Part shown: positions 1 through 5,891 of the stretch, piece by piece
How positions within the stretch are numbered: position 1 is the first letter of the stretch
How the letters are laid out: every line of letters starts with the position of its first letter
From: Streptomycetaceae bacterium
GTDB taxonomy: Bacteria; Actinomycetota; Actinomycetes; Nanopelagicales; Nanopelagicaceae
Assembly (NCBI GenBank): GCA_027486075.1
Contig: JAIXPU010000052.1
Coordinates: 1 to 7,913, forward strand
DNA: 7,913 nt
Direction: 5' to 3'
Notes under the pieces: model-generated
Databases searched by the model: none
What the model was told of the DNA's origin: nothing
The model's input: the letters and a program-made list of their open reading frames with translations, nothing else
Program-made: the position numbers and the translations under genes

Positions 1-1
1 A

Positions 2-217
2 ATGCCAGCGTTTAAGTTAGATGGCCGAGTTTTGGCTGGGCTACTCGCAAACAAAAAGCATGTCGGTTACTACCCATTTAGCGGCTCGATACTTCATCTC
101 TTCCCAGAAGAGCTGGCTAGGTTTTCGACTACAAAGAGTGCGATTCATGTGCCCGTTGATAAACCGCTTGCGAAGGGCCTGATTAAGAAATTGATTAGAG
201 CTCGAATTCAACAATAA
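2..217 (+). CDS. DUF1801-type protein, C-terminal part (truncated by window edge)
   Basis: This open frame of 71 codons runs from the first bases of the window to a TAA at 215-217. Its opening residues (MPAFKLDGRVL) match the interior 'YG(I/M)PAFKLDGKPL' stretch of the DUF1801/YdhG-like fold. The later YPFSG, a single ELARF segment and VPVDKPLAKGLIKKLI also fit that family's C-terminal half. The Met at position 2 is therefore probably internal and the true start lies upstream of the window. DUF1801 proteins are small cytoplasmic proteins; some are described as iron-chaperone-like, but the role here is unknown. It belongs to the chromosomal flank. Its stop codon ends 2 nt before the att repeat, so before integration it lay tail-to-tail with the tRNA-Val gene. 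Bases 1-180 are about 49% G+C by hand count. Confidence 0.7.
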   Translation: MPAFKLDGRVLAGLLANKKHVGYYPFSGSILHLFPEELARFSTTKSAIHVPVDKPLAKGLIKKLIRARIQQ

Positions 218-219
218 CT

Positions 220-251
220 GTGGGCGGTGAGGGTTTCGAACCCCCGACATC
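220..251 (-). repeat. Left attachment site: orphan 3' fragment of tRNA-Val
   Basis: These 32 bases are identical to 7674-7705. On the minus strand they spell part of the variable region, the whole T arm with loop TTCGAAA, the 3' acceptor strand ACCGCCC and the discriminator A, plus one further base. There is no anticodon arm or 5' half next to it, so it is a remnant created by integration, not a functional tRNA. Identity stops at 219/7673 on one side and at 252/7706 on the other. Confidence 0.93.
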
Positions 252-427
252 TGATTAGCTCACGAAGAACGTCTACTATCTTGACTTACCTCCCAATTAT
301 AGGGTTTTGGTCTGACATTTAGAATTTGAACCAGAAATTGGACGCAAATAGCGCCTTATTCCGCAAATATGGATATTTATTGGACACTTTATGGAATCAA
401 ACATAGGGCTTGATGTTTAATTAACGC
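252..427. other. Left-end non-coding region of the element
   Basis: I see no gene here. Short words recur at the other end of the element. TATCTTGAC at 277-285 is inverted at 7561-7569. GACATTTA at 314-321 is direct at 7664-7671. TTGGAC occurs at 338-343 and 380-385 and again at 7581-7586. ATAGCGCC at 348-355 is inverted at 7600-7607 and, extended to CAAATAGCGCC (345-355), at 5797-5807. These are candidate arm-type sites for the recombinase, but each is short enough that chance matches are possible. Confidence 0.4.
416..421 (+). promoter_or_regulatory. Candidate -10 box for a leaderless membrane-protein transcript
   Basis: TTTAAT matches TATAAT at five of six positions and ends 6 nt before the ATG at 428. 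Transcription would then begin at or next to the start codon, giving a leaderless mRNA. No Shine-Dalgarno sequence precedes this ATG, which agrees. I find no good -35 at the usual spacing, so support is moderate at best. The zinc-ribbon operon has the same -10 to ATG spacing. Confidence 0.35.
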
Positions 428-1321
428 ATGTTAGACGTGACCGTTTTATATGTTTCACTAATACAGGTTTCTGGAACTTTTGTTGCTTTGATGGCAGGTT
501 TCGCCGTAAATCGATACTTTACTAACAACTCAGAAAAACAAAAATATGTTTTTGAACAAAGATTAAATCAGCCAGAGCTCAGTCGACTTCGAGAAATCGT
601 GGAAAATCAGAAAAATGCCCGAATTGAGGGTGAAACTGCCAATGTCATGGATGTCATGCTGGACCTCCTCATTGAGAAACCTGAAATATCTGATGATGAA
701 ATTATAGAAACTGTTGACGCCGATATGGAAGAAGAAGAAGTAAAAAATCTGGTGGCAAAAATAAGAAATGAGTACCAGAATGCAGACAGGATTATAAATT
801 CGAAATTAGGGGCTCTAATACCTCAACCAACTTTAGAGCAATTATCAAGTTTAAATATTAGTGTTGACGATTTTAATCGACCTATATATTTGCGAAAATT
901 GCGGGAAATCGGTGATCAAAAGAGACGATTACTAAATGTGAACAACCCATTTAACATAGACATTTCTGCTTTTGAATCTTTGTCACGAATGCGAGTTCCA
1001 TTTCCTCAAAATCTTCATCTACCAGATGCAGGAAACTCGGAAGCAAAGAATATCGAATTATTAAAACAGGCTCTCCATTTAGACTATCTGATAACGAACG
1101 AAATAGAAGCACGTAAATCAGCTATGAAGATGCGATATTTTTACATTGCTAGTGGCGTGACTACTGTTTTCGGTTTAATAGTTCCTACATATCTACTCAC
1201 GAGAAGACCAATAAGCGACTGGATCCTCGTTAGAAACTATCTCCTTTTTGCTTTGATTGTTTCCGTAGGGTTATCTTTTTGGTACGTCTATAAAACTATT
1301 GCTGGAAATGTAAAGAATTGA
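428..1321 (+). CDS. Membrane protein with one N-terminal and two C-terminal membrane segments, unknown family
   Basis: I do not recognise this 297-aa protein. A hydrophobic segment at about residues 5-29 is followed by a long soluble stretch. That stretch includes an acidic patch (about 86-105, with EEEEE-rich sequence) and charged, probably helical regions. Two further membrane segments lie at about 236-257 and 264-289, with a short basic tail. The two ends would therefore sit in the membrane with about 205 residues between them on one side. The start at 428 lacks a Shine-Dalgarno sequence but has a -10-like TTTAAT 6 nt upstream, fitting leaderless translation. It converges on the repeat-protein gene with an 11-nt gap between stop codons. 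Three sampled lines give about 37% G+C. Its position at the element edge makes a cargo role such as a membrane-acting defence or toxin effector possible, but no motif proves it. Confidence 0.75.
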   Translation: MLDVTVLYVSLIQVSGTFVALMAGFAVNRYFTNNSEKQKYVFEQRLNQPELSRLREIVENQKNARIEGETANVMDVMLDLLIEKPEISDDEIIETVDADMEEEEVKNLVAKIRNEYQNADRIINSKLGALIPQPTLEQLSSLNISVDDFNRPIYLRKLREIGDQKRRLLNVNNPFNIDISAFESLSRMRVPFPQNLHLPDAGNSEAKNIELLKQALHLDYLITNEIEARKSAMKMRYFYIASGVTTVFGLIVPTYLLTRRPISDWILVRNYLLFALIVSVGLSFWYVYKTIAGNVKN

Positions 1322-1335
1322 TAAAACCATTATCA
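1319..1335. terminator. Weak dyad between convergent genes
   Basis: TGATAA (1319-1324), a 5-nt spacer and TTATCA (1330-1335) form a perfect 6-bp inverted repeat. It contains the stop codons of both convergent genes, TGA on each strand. A short T run (GCGTTTT) follows on the plus strand. It is AT-rich and short, so it is only a weak candidate for a bidirectional terminator. Confidence 0.25.
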
Positions 1336-2145
1336 GCGTTTTGGATGTCTAGATATAGCTAAATTAACAGATTCCTTAAATCGACTTGGACTGTCAAAAC
1401 CCAATTTGTAAATATCCGAATTCTGAAGATTCAACATCTCTCTTAAATTTTCTATTGGAAAATTAGGGTTGAAAATTACCGCAAATCTAACTGATGAGTC
1501 TTTATCCTCAATAAGTTTGTTTAAAATCTTAACTGGTGTACTTGCATTGCGTCCGATGCGATCCCTAATATAAAAAACTGGATGATCTGAAAGTTGACTA
1601 ATTTGCCTCTCGTTTAAACTCGTATTTTCCGAAATCCTGGAATATTTGTGCAATATATCGTGTTCGGTTAATCCATTAACAGTTTCGACATATTTTGAAA
1701 TCAATTCTTTAGGTAAGTTTGGGTTTGCAAGTAAATAGAAAATAGTCGTATCGTCTTGAGATTTTTCAAGTTCTACCAAAACGCTTACAGGAGTATTTAA
1801 ATTACCGGCTATTGAAGGTTCAAAGTAGCTTTCAACCCTTGGAGGGATCCAATCATGTCGCTCGTTCGGTAATGGTCTATTTAGAAATCCTTCAGTCCAT
1901 TTCATTATTTTGAGAATAGTCTTAGTAGAAGTATTTGGGTTAGAAAGCACGTTTGCTACTGCCATTCTCCAATTTGTAGGATCTAAATGTTCGAATGCAT
2001 CCCTTTCTCCCAATTTATCTAATAATTCTTTTGACGATGATGGGTTCTGTGATAACCAAAGACGACAATCTTCGTATTCGAAAAGACTTTCTAGTATTTT
2101 TGATGGGGTTGAGGGATCTTTAGCAGCTCCAAATCGCCAATCCAT
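1333..2145 (-). CDS. Leucine-rich-variant (LRV)/HEAT-like alpha-repeat protein
   Basis: This 270-aa protein is made of repeats with the pattern N-x-(S/T/N)-x-P-x3-L-x2-L. Recognisable units begin near residues 9 (DPSTPSKILESL), 34 (NPSSSKELLDKL), 69 (NPNTSTKTILKIM), 115 (NLNTPVSVLVELE), 141 (NPNLPKELISKY), 174 (NTSLNERQISQL), 200 (NASTPVKILNKL) and 226 (NPNFPIENLREML). The segment DKDSSVRFAVIFNP is typical of LRV repeats. Such solenoids usually bind protein partners. The N-terminal Cys cluster of the classic Azotobacter LRV protein is absent; only one Cys is present. The ATG lies 1 nt after the stop of the upstream zinc-ribbon gene, with GGGAAGG about 8 nt upstream as a ribosome-binding site, so it is the last gene of a three-gene operon. 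I infer a scaffold or regulatory partner for the two nuclease-like proteins. Three sampled lines give about 36% G+C. Confidence 0.75.
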   Translation of the reverse strand: MDWRFGAAKDPSTPSKILESLFEYEDCRLWLSQNPSSSKELLDKLGERDAFEHLDPTNWRMAVANVLSNPNTSTKTILKIMKWTEGFLNRPLPNERHDWIPPRVESYFEPSIAGNLNTPVSVLVELEKSQDDTTIFYLLANPNLPKELISKYVETVNGLTEHDILHKYSRISENTSLNERQISQLSDHPVFYIRDRIGRNASTPVKILNKLIEDKDSSVRFAVIFNPNFPIENLREMLNLQNSDIYKLGFDSPSRFKESVNLAISRHPKR

Positions 2146-2146
2146 T

Positions 2147-3670
2147 TTATTTGCCTTCCCATTTCTCGGTTAAATCCATAAGTTCAGAAATTGATTTAAC
2201 TGTGAATTTAGATTTACTCCATGCCTCTGTATAGCCATCAAATTTTCCTGCAATATCTCTATTTGCTAAATCTGCACCGCTAGATTTCAGCATTTTTAGT
2301 ATTGCAGACTCCCAATTCTGTGCAACTAATCCTTGCATTGGTCCTCTAATTTCGAGAATTGACCAGCCAAGTTTCTCATGGCTTGCCAATCTAGTTTTGG
2401 GCACATTAGTTATGCCTATTTGAAACATATCCCAAGCATCATGTTGTAGAAAATAAAGCCAACCATCACGATTTGGATCAAATCCATAATTTGCACAGGT
2501 TGGACACCCCGACTCTTTTGTTCCTGTTCTTGCACCTACAGATGTTTCCCAGACATGACCTTCAGAACACTTCCATGATTTCTTAGCTCTTGCCCCTGCA
2601 ATTATTGATTGCGGATCCCACCCATTCACTTCATCAAGTAAGTGCGGATGAGTTGTAGCGAAGTCATTAAAACCTACGAGAAGTCTGTGATTAGAACAAA
2701 ATGGGCAACCATTTCCGGATTCACGAAATCTAGTGTTCACAGGTGCATCCCAAATATGCCCTAGATTGCACTTCCACAGTTTCTTAACTTTTGAACCAGC
2801 AGTAACACTTGAAGGATCCCATTCGTAGGCTTGTTTTGCTATTTCTGGATTTGTAGTTTTAAGGTCATTAATTCCAATTTGTAAAATCTGATTTACACAA
2901 ACAGGACAACCTCTTCCCCTGCTTCTGGAATTAACCATTGCATTCCAAATGTGTCCTTTTGCGCATTGCCATTTCATTTTCTTATGACTCTCAGCGCCAA
3001 TTTCCTTTGGATTCCATCCCGAAGCTTCTGCTGCGAGCGCTGGGTGCGTGCTAGCTAAATCATTGATACCAGCCACAATGGTTTTGTTTTGGCAAACCGA
3101 ACAACCTGATTTTTTGTGAGCTCTGTTAACGATTGCGGACTTAAATAAATGCCCATTAGAACATTTCCACTCCATTATTTTGTCTGAACCTGAAACAAAT
3201 TGTTTTGGATCCCATCCATGCGCTTCTTTTGCAACATCTGGATGCGTGCTCTCAAGGTCATTTACGCCAGCTTGAACCTTCTTATTTGAGCAAACGGGGC
3301 ATCCAATTCCTTTACTTCTAGAATGAATTACGGATTCGTATTTGTGGCCTTCTTTACAAGTCCAACTCATCTTCTTTCCCATACCAGCTGAGAAATCTTT
3401 CGGATTCCAACCATCTGCTTCGCTTGCAATTTGGGGATGGGTAGTTTCTAGATCATTAAAGCCAGCTAGAACTTTTCTATTAGCGCAGTATGGACAACCT
3501 GTCGGCTTTTTACTCGTCCGACTATATATTGGAGTTATATAAATATGCCCTAATGGGCACCTCCATTCAACAGCTTTACCACTACCTGCAGTAAATTTTT
3601 CAGGATCCCAACCATATGCTTCGACTGCGAGCGCCGGATGAGATTTTTTTAGTGAATCTTTTTTATTCAT
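2147..3670 (-). CDS. Six-repeat zinc-ribbon (DUF4379-like) protein with C-terminal GIY-YIG-like domain
   Basis: This 507-aa protein has six tandem treble-clef/zinc-ribbon units, ending near residues 79, 144, 210, 275, 342 and 396. Each carries EA-x-GW(D/N)P, then W-x-C-x3-H and C-x2-C; all six sets of Cys/His ligands are intact. Units are joined by AG(F/V/I)NDL-x-(T/S)T(H/N)P. Residues 397-507 form a GIY-YIG/T5orf172-like domain: DGWLYFL (402-408, Tyr406), FQIGIT (416-421), Arg427, His431 and Glu454. The second GIY-YIG tyrosine appears to be Phe416, so catalysis is uncertain. Zinc-ribbon arrays of this kind probably bind nucleic acid. The ATG overlaps the end of the upstream paralogue by 8 nt and has no Shine-Dalgarno sequence, suggesting translation by reinitiation. 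The C-terminal domain is about half identical to that of the paralogue. Nuclease action on foreign DNA or RNA is inference. Confidence 0.85.
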   Translation of the reverse strand: MNKKDSLKKSHPALAVEAYGWDPEKFTAGSGKAVEWRCPLGHIYITPIYSRTSKKPTGCPYCANRKVLAGFNDLETTHPQIASEADGWNPKDFSAGMGKKMSWTCKEGHKYESVIHSRSKGIGCPVCSNKKVQAGVNDLESTHPDVAKEAHGWDPKQFVSGSDKIMEWKCSNGHLFKSAIVNRAHKKSGCSVCQNKTIVAGINDLASTHPALAAEASGWNPKEIGAESHKKMKWQCAKGHIWNAMVNSRSRGRGCPVCVNQILQIGINDLKTTNPEIAKQAYEWDPSSVTAGSKVKKLWKCNLGHIWDAPVNTRFRESGNGCPFCSNHRLLVGFNDFATTHPHLLDEVNGWDPQSIIAGARAKKSWKCSEGHVWETSVGARTGTKESGCPTCANYGFDPNRDGWLYFLQHDAWDMFQIGITNVPKTRLASHEKLGWSILEIRGPMQGLVAQNWESAILKMLKSSGADLANRDIAGKFDGYTEAWSKSKFTVKSISELMDLTEKWEGK

Positions 3671-5204
3671 TAGATATCAAATCTTTTAATTCGCTAATGC
3701 TTGAAACCTTCAATTTACTTTCAATCCAAGATTCCGAATATCCATCAAATTTGCCTGCTATGAATTCAACATCTACTTGAGCGCCTATTTTCTTTAAGTA
3801 TCTAAGACTTTTCGTTTCGAGCTCTCTTGTTGCTAAACCATTCATCGGTCCTGCAATATCTAAGACTTCCCAACCTAATTTCTTATGCTTTGCTATTCGC
3901 TTCTTAGGAACATTTGTTATACCTAGTTGCATTAACCCCCAAGTAGGATGCGAAAGCAGATAAAACCACCCATCTTTAAGCTGGTCGAAGCCCGTTTTAG
4001 CGCAGGATGGGCATCCATGTCCTTGAGTTCTATCTTTGACCGCAGATAGGTAAATATGCCCTTCTGGGCATACCCATTTCCTCTTCTTTTCGGTGCCAGC
4101 AGTAACAGACGTTGTATCCCACCCAAAGGCTTCAAGAGCAATCTCAGGATTCGTAGTTTGTAGATCATTGAAACCAACCAGAACCATATTTCCTGCACAA
4201 ATAGGGCAACCTTTACCTTTTGTTCTACTAGAAATTTTGGCTTCCCAAGTGTGCCCTTTGGAACAAATCCAAGGTAAAGATTTATTGCTATTGATAGTAA
4301 ACACTCTCGGATCCCAGCCATGTGCTTCTCTAGCAAGGTTCGGATTTGCGCTCGCTAAGTCATTGAATCCTGATTCGACTCTCTTTCCTCCGCATATAGG
4401 GCATCCCCTACCTTTTACTCTGGAATTAACTACCGCTTCCCATATATGGCCTTCTTTGCACTTCCAAGATTTCTTAGTATTGCTTCCAATAGTTACCTCG
4501 TCTGGATTCCAACCAAAAGCCTCTTCAGCTAGCTCTGGAAATGAAGCTTTTACAGTTGGCAACAAGTTTTTCTTCTTATCTGTGCTTTTCTTTTTTTCAA
4601 AAGAAGTCTTACCGCACTTTCTGCATCCGCTTCCTTGAATAGCTCTTGAGCTAACTCTTGCAGTCCATTCGTGACCATTTGAACATTTCCATAGAACATT
4701 CTTTCTACTTCCAGCTTGCAAAGTGGATGGGTCCCATTCAAATGCTTCTTTTGATAAGTCGGGGTGAGTTGTTCGCAAGTCATTAAATCCAGCGAGAATT
4801 CTTCTCCCTGTGCAAATTGGACAATCATTTGAGCCACTTGATGTTCTGTCGGATGGCTTTGCATTCCATTTATGGCCAAATGAACATTGCCATTCAAGTA
4901 ATTTATTACTCGATACAGTTACAGTTCTAGGGTCCCATCCATACGCCTGTTCTGCCATTGACGGATTTATGGTCGCAAGATCATTAAAGCCAGCTAACAC
5001 CCTTTTACCAACGCAATATGGGCACTTACCGCTACCCATGGCTCTATCTGAAATACGTGCTTGCCATTCGTGGCCAAGAGCGCATTTCCAAGCCTTCAGG
5101 GCATCTGAGCCAGCTGAATACTCATTCGGTTCCCAATTCAAGGCCTGAAGGGCCAAATGAGGGTGGGATTCCCCCAACCTACCCTTGGGACTTTCCTTAA
5201 CCAT
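3663..5204 (-). CDS. Six-repeat zinc-ribbon protein with GIY-YIG-like domain, first gene of operon
   Basis: This 513-aa paralogue of the downstream gene has six zinc-ribbon units, ending near residues 81, 148, 223, 288, 353 and 405. All have C-x3-H and C-x2-C ligands. Unit 3 is odd: its C-terminal linker is replaced by a lysine-rich stretch (about 199-223, with CGKTSFEKKK) that looks like the unit-6-to-nuclease junction (CAKTGFDQLKD). The array is thus split three plus three. Residues 406-513 carry the GIY-YIG/T5orf172-like domain: DGWFYLL (411-417, Tyr415), QLGIT (426-430), Arg436, His440 and Glu463. The second motif tyrosine is apparently Met425. The ATG at 5204 has no Shine-Dalgarno sequence but a -10-like CATAAT 6 nt upstream, so the mRNA is probably leaderless. 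Two dissimilar copies side by side suggest a heteromeric complex or two target specificities, which is inference. Cytoplasmic; no signal peptide or membrane segment. Confidence 0.85.
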   Translation of the reverse strand: MVKESPKGRLGESHPHLALQALNWEPNEYSAGSDALKAWKCALGHEWQARISDRAMGSGKCPYCVGKRVLAGFNDLATINPSMAEQAYGWDPRTVTVSSNKLLEWQCSFGHKWNAKPSDRTSSGSNDCPICTGRRILAGFNDLRTTHPDLSKEAFEWDPSTLQAGSRKNVLWKCSNGHEWTARVSSRAIQGSGCRKCGKTSFEKKKSTDKKKNLLPTVKASFPELAEEAFGWNPDEVTIGSNTKKSWKCKEGHIWEAVVNSRVKGRGCPICGGKRVESGFNDLASANPNLAREAHGWDPRVFTINSNKSLPWICSKGHTWEAKISSRTKGKGCPICAGNMVLVGFNDLQTTNPEIALEAFGWDTTSVTAGTEKKRKWVCPEGHIYLSAVKDRTQGHGCPSCAKTGFDQLKDGWFYLLSHPTWGLMQLGITNVPKKRIAKHKKLGWEVLDIAGPMNGLATRELETKSLRYLKKIGAQVDVEFIAGKFDGYSESWIESKLKVSSISELKDLISNE

Positions 5205-5210
5205 ATTTGG

Positions 5211-5219
5211 ATTATGGCA
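5211..5219 (-). promoter_or_regulatory. Candidate extended -10 promoter of the zinc-ribbon operon (leaderless)
   Basis: On the minus strand TGCCATAAT reads as an extended -10 (TGn followed by CATAAT, five of six to consensus). It ends 6 nt before the ATG at 5204, placing transcription start at about the A of the ATG. No TTGACA-like -35 is found 16-18 nt upstream. In its place are two near-identical direct repeats (5218-5228 and 5231-5240). An extended -10 promoter with an overlapping operator is the simplest reading. Confidence 0.45.
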
Positions 5220-5240
5220 GATTGGGGTGACAGATGGGGT
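5218..5240. repeat. Direct repeat overlapping the operon promoter
   Basis: On the plus strand CAGATTGGGGT (5218-5228) is followed after GA by CAGATGGGGT (5231-5240); the second differs by loss of one T. The start-to-start spacing is 13 bp. Its place where a -35 would normally lie makes it a candidate binding site for a repressor or activator of the zinc-ribbon operon. No regulator gene is identified, although the 57-aa zinc-finger protein is a possible candidate. Confidence 0.35.
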
Positions 5241-5386
5241 TTTGTAAGCTCAAAATGACCATATCAGGGGCATATTTGGAAAAATGTTAATAACTATCTT
5301 ATTTGAATCATTGACCGCCAACTGCATATTTCAATGAATCTAGTGCGCCCATGTATTAATAAGATTATTAAGAATATAGTCACGAT

Positions 5387-5435
5387 GATTAATAACCCAT
5401 ACAAATTGTCTTAACTAAATAATTAGTTATTAATC
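5387..5435. repeat. AT-rich dyad: GATTAATAAC inverted pair with inner palindrome
   Basis: GATTAATAAC at 5387-5396 is repeated exactly in inverted form at 5426-5435. The inner palindrome TAACTAA-ATAA-TTAGTTA lies at 5412-5429. Related words occur nearby: GTTAATAAC at 5286-5294 and TATTAATAAG at 5354-5363. This clustering suggests binding sites for a DNA-binding protein, such as a regulator, recombinase accessory factor or replication initiator. Confidence 0.4.
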
Positions 5436-5596
5436 AATTTTATTTAGTATTTTCGCATTAGAAAATCTATTAATGTAAAATAGAGTTGTAAGAAGCACAT
5501 GATGAGCTTCAACTTTGAGAAACATTTGGCCGATGATTTTCACAATCCTTGGAATGTGAGCGTAGAAGACACCGCCAAATGTTCTTCTCATAAGTT

Positions 5597-5631
5597 CAAA
5601 GATCTCAAAGCTTTTTGCCTTGAGATCTTTG
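5597..5631 (+). terminator. Perfect 12-bp inverted repeat followed by T-rich tail
   Basis: CAAAGATCTCAA (5597-5608) and TTGAGATCTTTG (5620-5631) are perfect complements around an 11-nt loop. The sequence after it on the plus strand is TCTTTTGTTTT. This fits a rho-independent terminator for plus-strand transcripts, though the stem is AT-rich. It could instead be a protein-binding site or part of a structured RNA. It lies in no convincing gene. Confidence 0.4.
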
Positions 5632-5849
5632 TCTTTTGTTTTACGCATGGAGAGGCAAGTGCGAAACTAATTGCCCAGGGAGTAACAGACCGAATCTGTG
5701 GCTGAAAAACAAGTGCCTATGAATGCAGGTGCAAGAGAAATTAACTAGCAGGGCAATACGCATAGCCTGTCCTGTCTTATAAATGTAATTTCATTTGGCG
5801 CTATTTGTGAGATTAGAACCTCATGCCCTGAAACTTCAGACGGAAGATA

Positions 5850-5869
5850 AGGGGGCTTTTAAGCCCCCT
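5850..5869. terminator. GC-rich hairpin upstream of the zinc-finger gene
   Basis: AGGGGGCTT (5850-5858) and AAGCCCCCT (5861-5869) form a perfect 9-bp inverted repeat around TT. A stem of about 7 bp with a larger loop is sterically more likely. It ends 22 nt before the zinc-finger ATG at 5892. The plus strand lacks a T run after it; the minus strand has TTATCTT, so termination of minus-strand transcripts is more plausible. It could also act as a leader hairpin for the downstream pair. Confidence 0.45.
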
Positions 5870-5891
5870 ATTGCTTAGAGCGGAAGATGGA

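Larger units (their letters stand above)
5205..5891. other. Long intergenic region without a convincing gene
   Basis: About 690 bp separate the divergent zinc-ribbon operon and the zinc-finger/GNAT pair. It holds the operon promoter and direct repeats (5202-5280), an AT-rich stretch with repeated TTAATAA words and dyads (5286-5435), a perfect 12-bp inverted repeat (5597-5631) and a GC-rich hairpin (5850-5869). Two opposing open frames, 5499-5705 on plus (68 codons) and 5430-5648 on minus (72 codons, basic N-terminus), overlap each other. Neither has a Shine-Dalgarno sequence or a recognisable family. Regulatory DNA, a small RNA or a decayed gene are all possible; an origin of replication cannot be excluded. 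Confidence 0.5.

Noticed and set aside
41..250. 69-codon minus-strand frame over the left att site
   Set aside because: Antisense to the DUF1801 gene and running across the att repeat; no supporting signal.
255..262. TTAGCTCA resembling a tRNA D arm next to the left att
   Set aside because: Only 8 nt and on the opposite strand to the tRNA fragment; probably chance.
3932..4336. 134-codon minus-strand frame and other long frames inside 2150-5200
   Set aside because: Shadows of the zinc-ribbon genes; their repeat structure creates long open frames in other phases.
2147..5204. CRISPR array or simple DNA tandem repeat
   Set aside because: The roughly 200-nt periodicity comes from protein-level zinc-ribbon repeats; the DNA copies are diverged and there is no short repeat with unique spacers.
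5430..5648. 72-codon minus-strand frame with basic N-terminus and hydrophobic middle
   Set aside because: No ribosome-binding site, no recognised family, and it overlaps an opposing frame and a perfect 12-bp inverted repeat. Kept only as a possible decayed gene.
5499..5705. 68-codon plus-strand frame in the intergenic region
   Set aside because: No Shine-Dalgarno sequence or recognisable domain, and it contains the inverted repeat 5597-5631.
5795..5845. Possible tRNA remnant because the minus strand reads a T-loop-like GAGGTTCTAATCTC
   Set aside because: The loop has T where a purine is required, the T stem mismatches, and no acceptor or anticodon partner is found.
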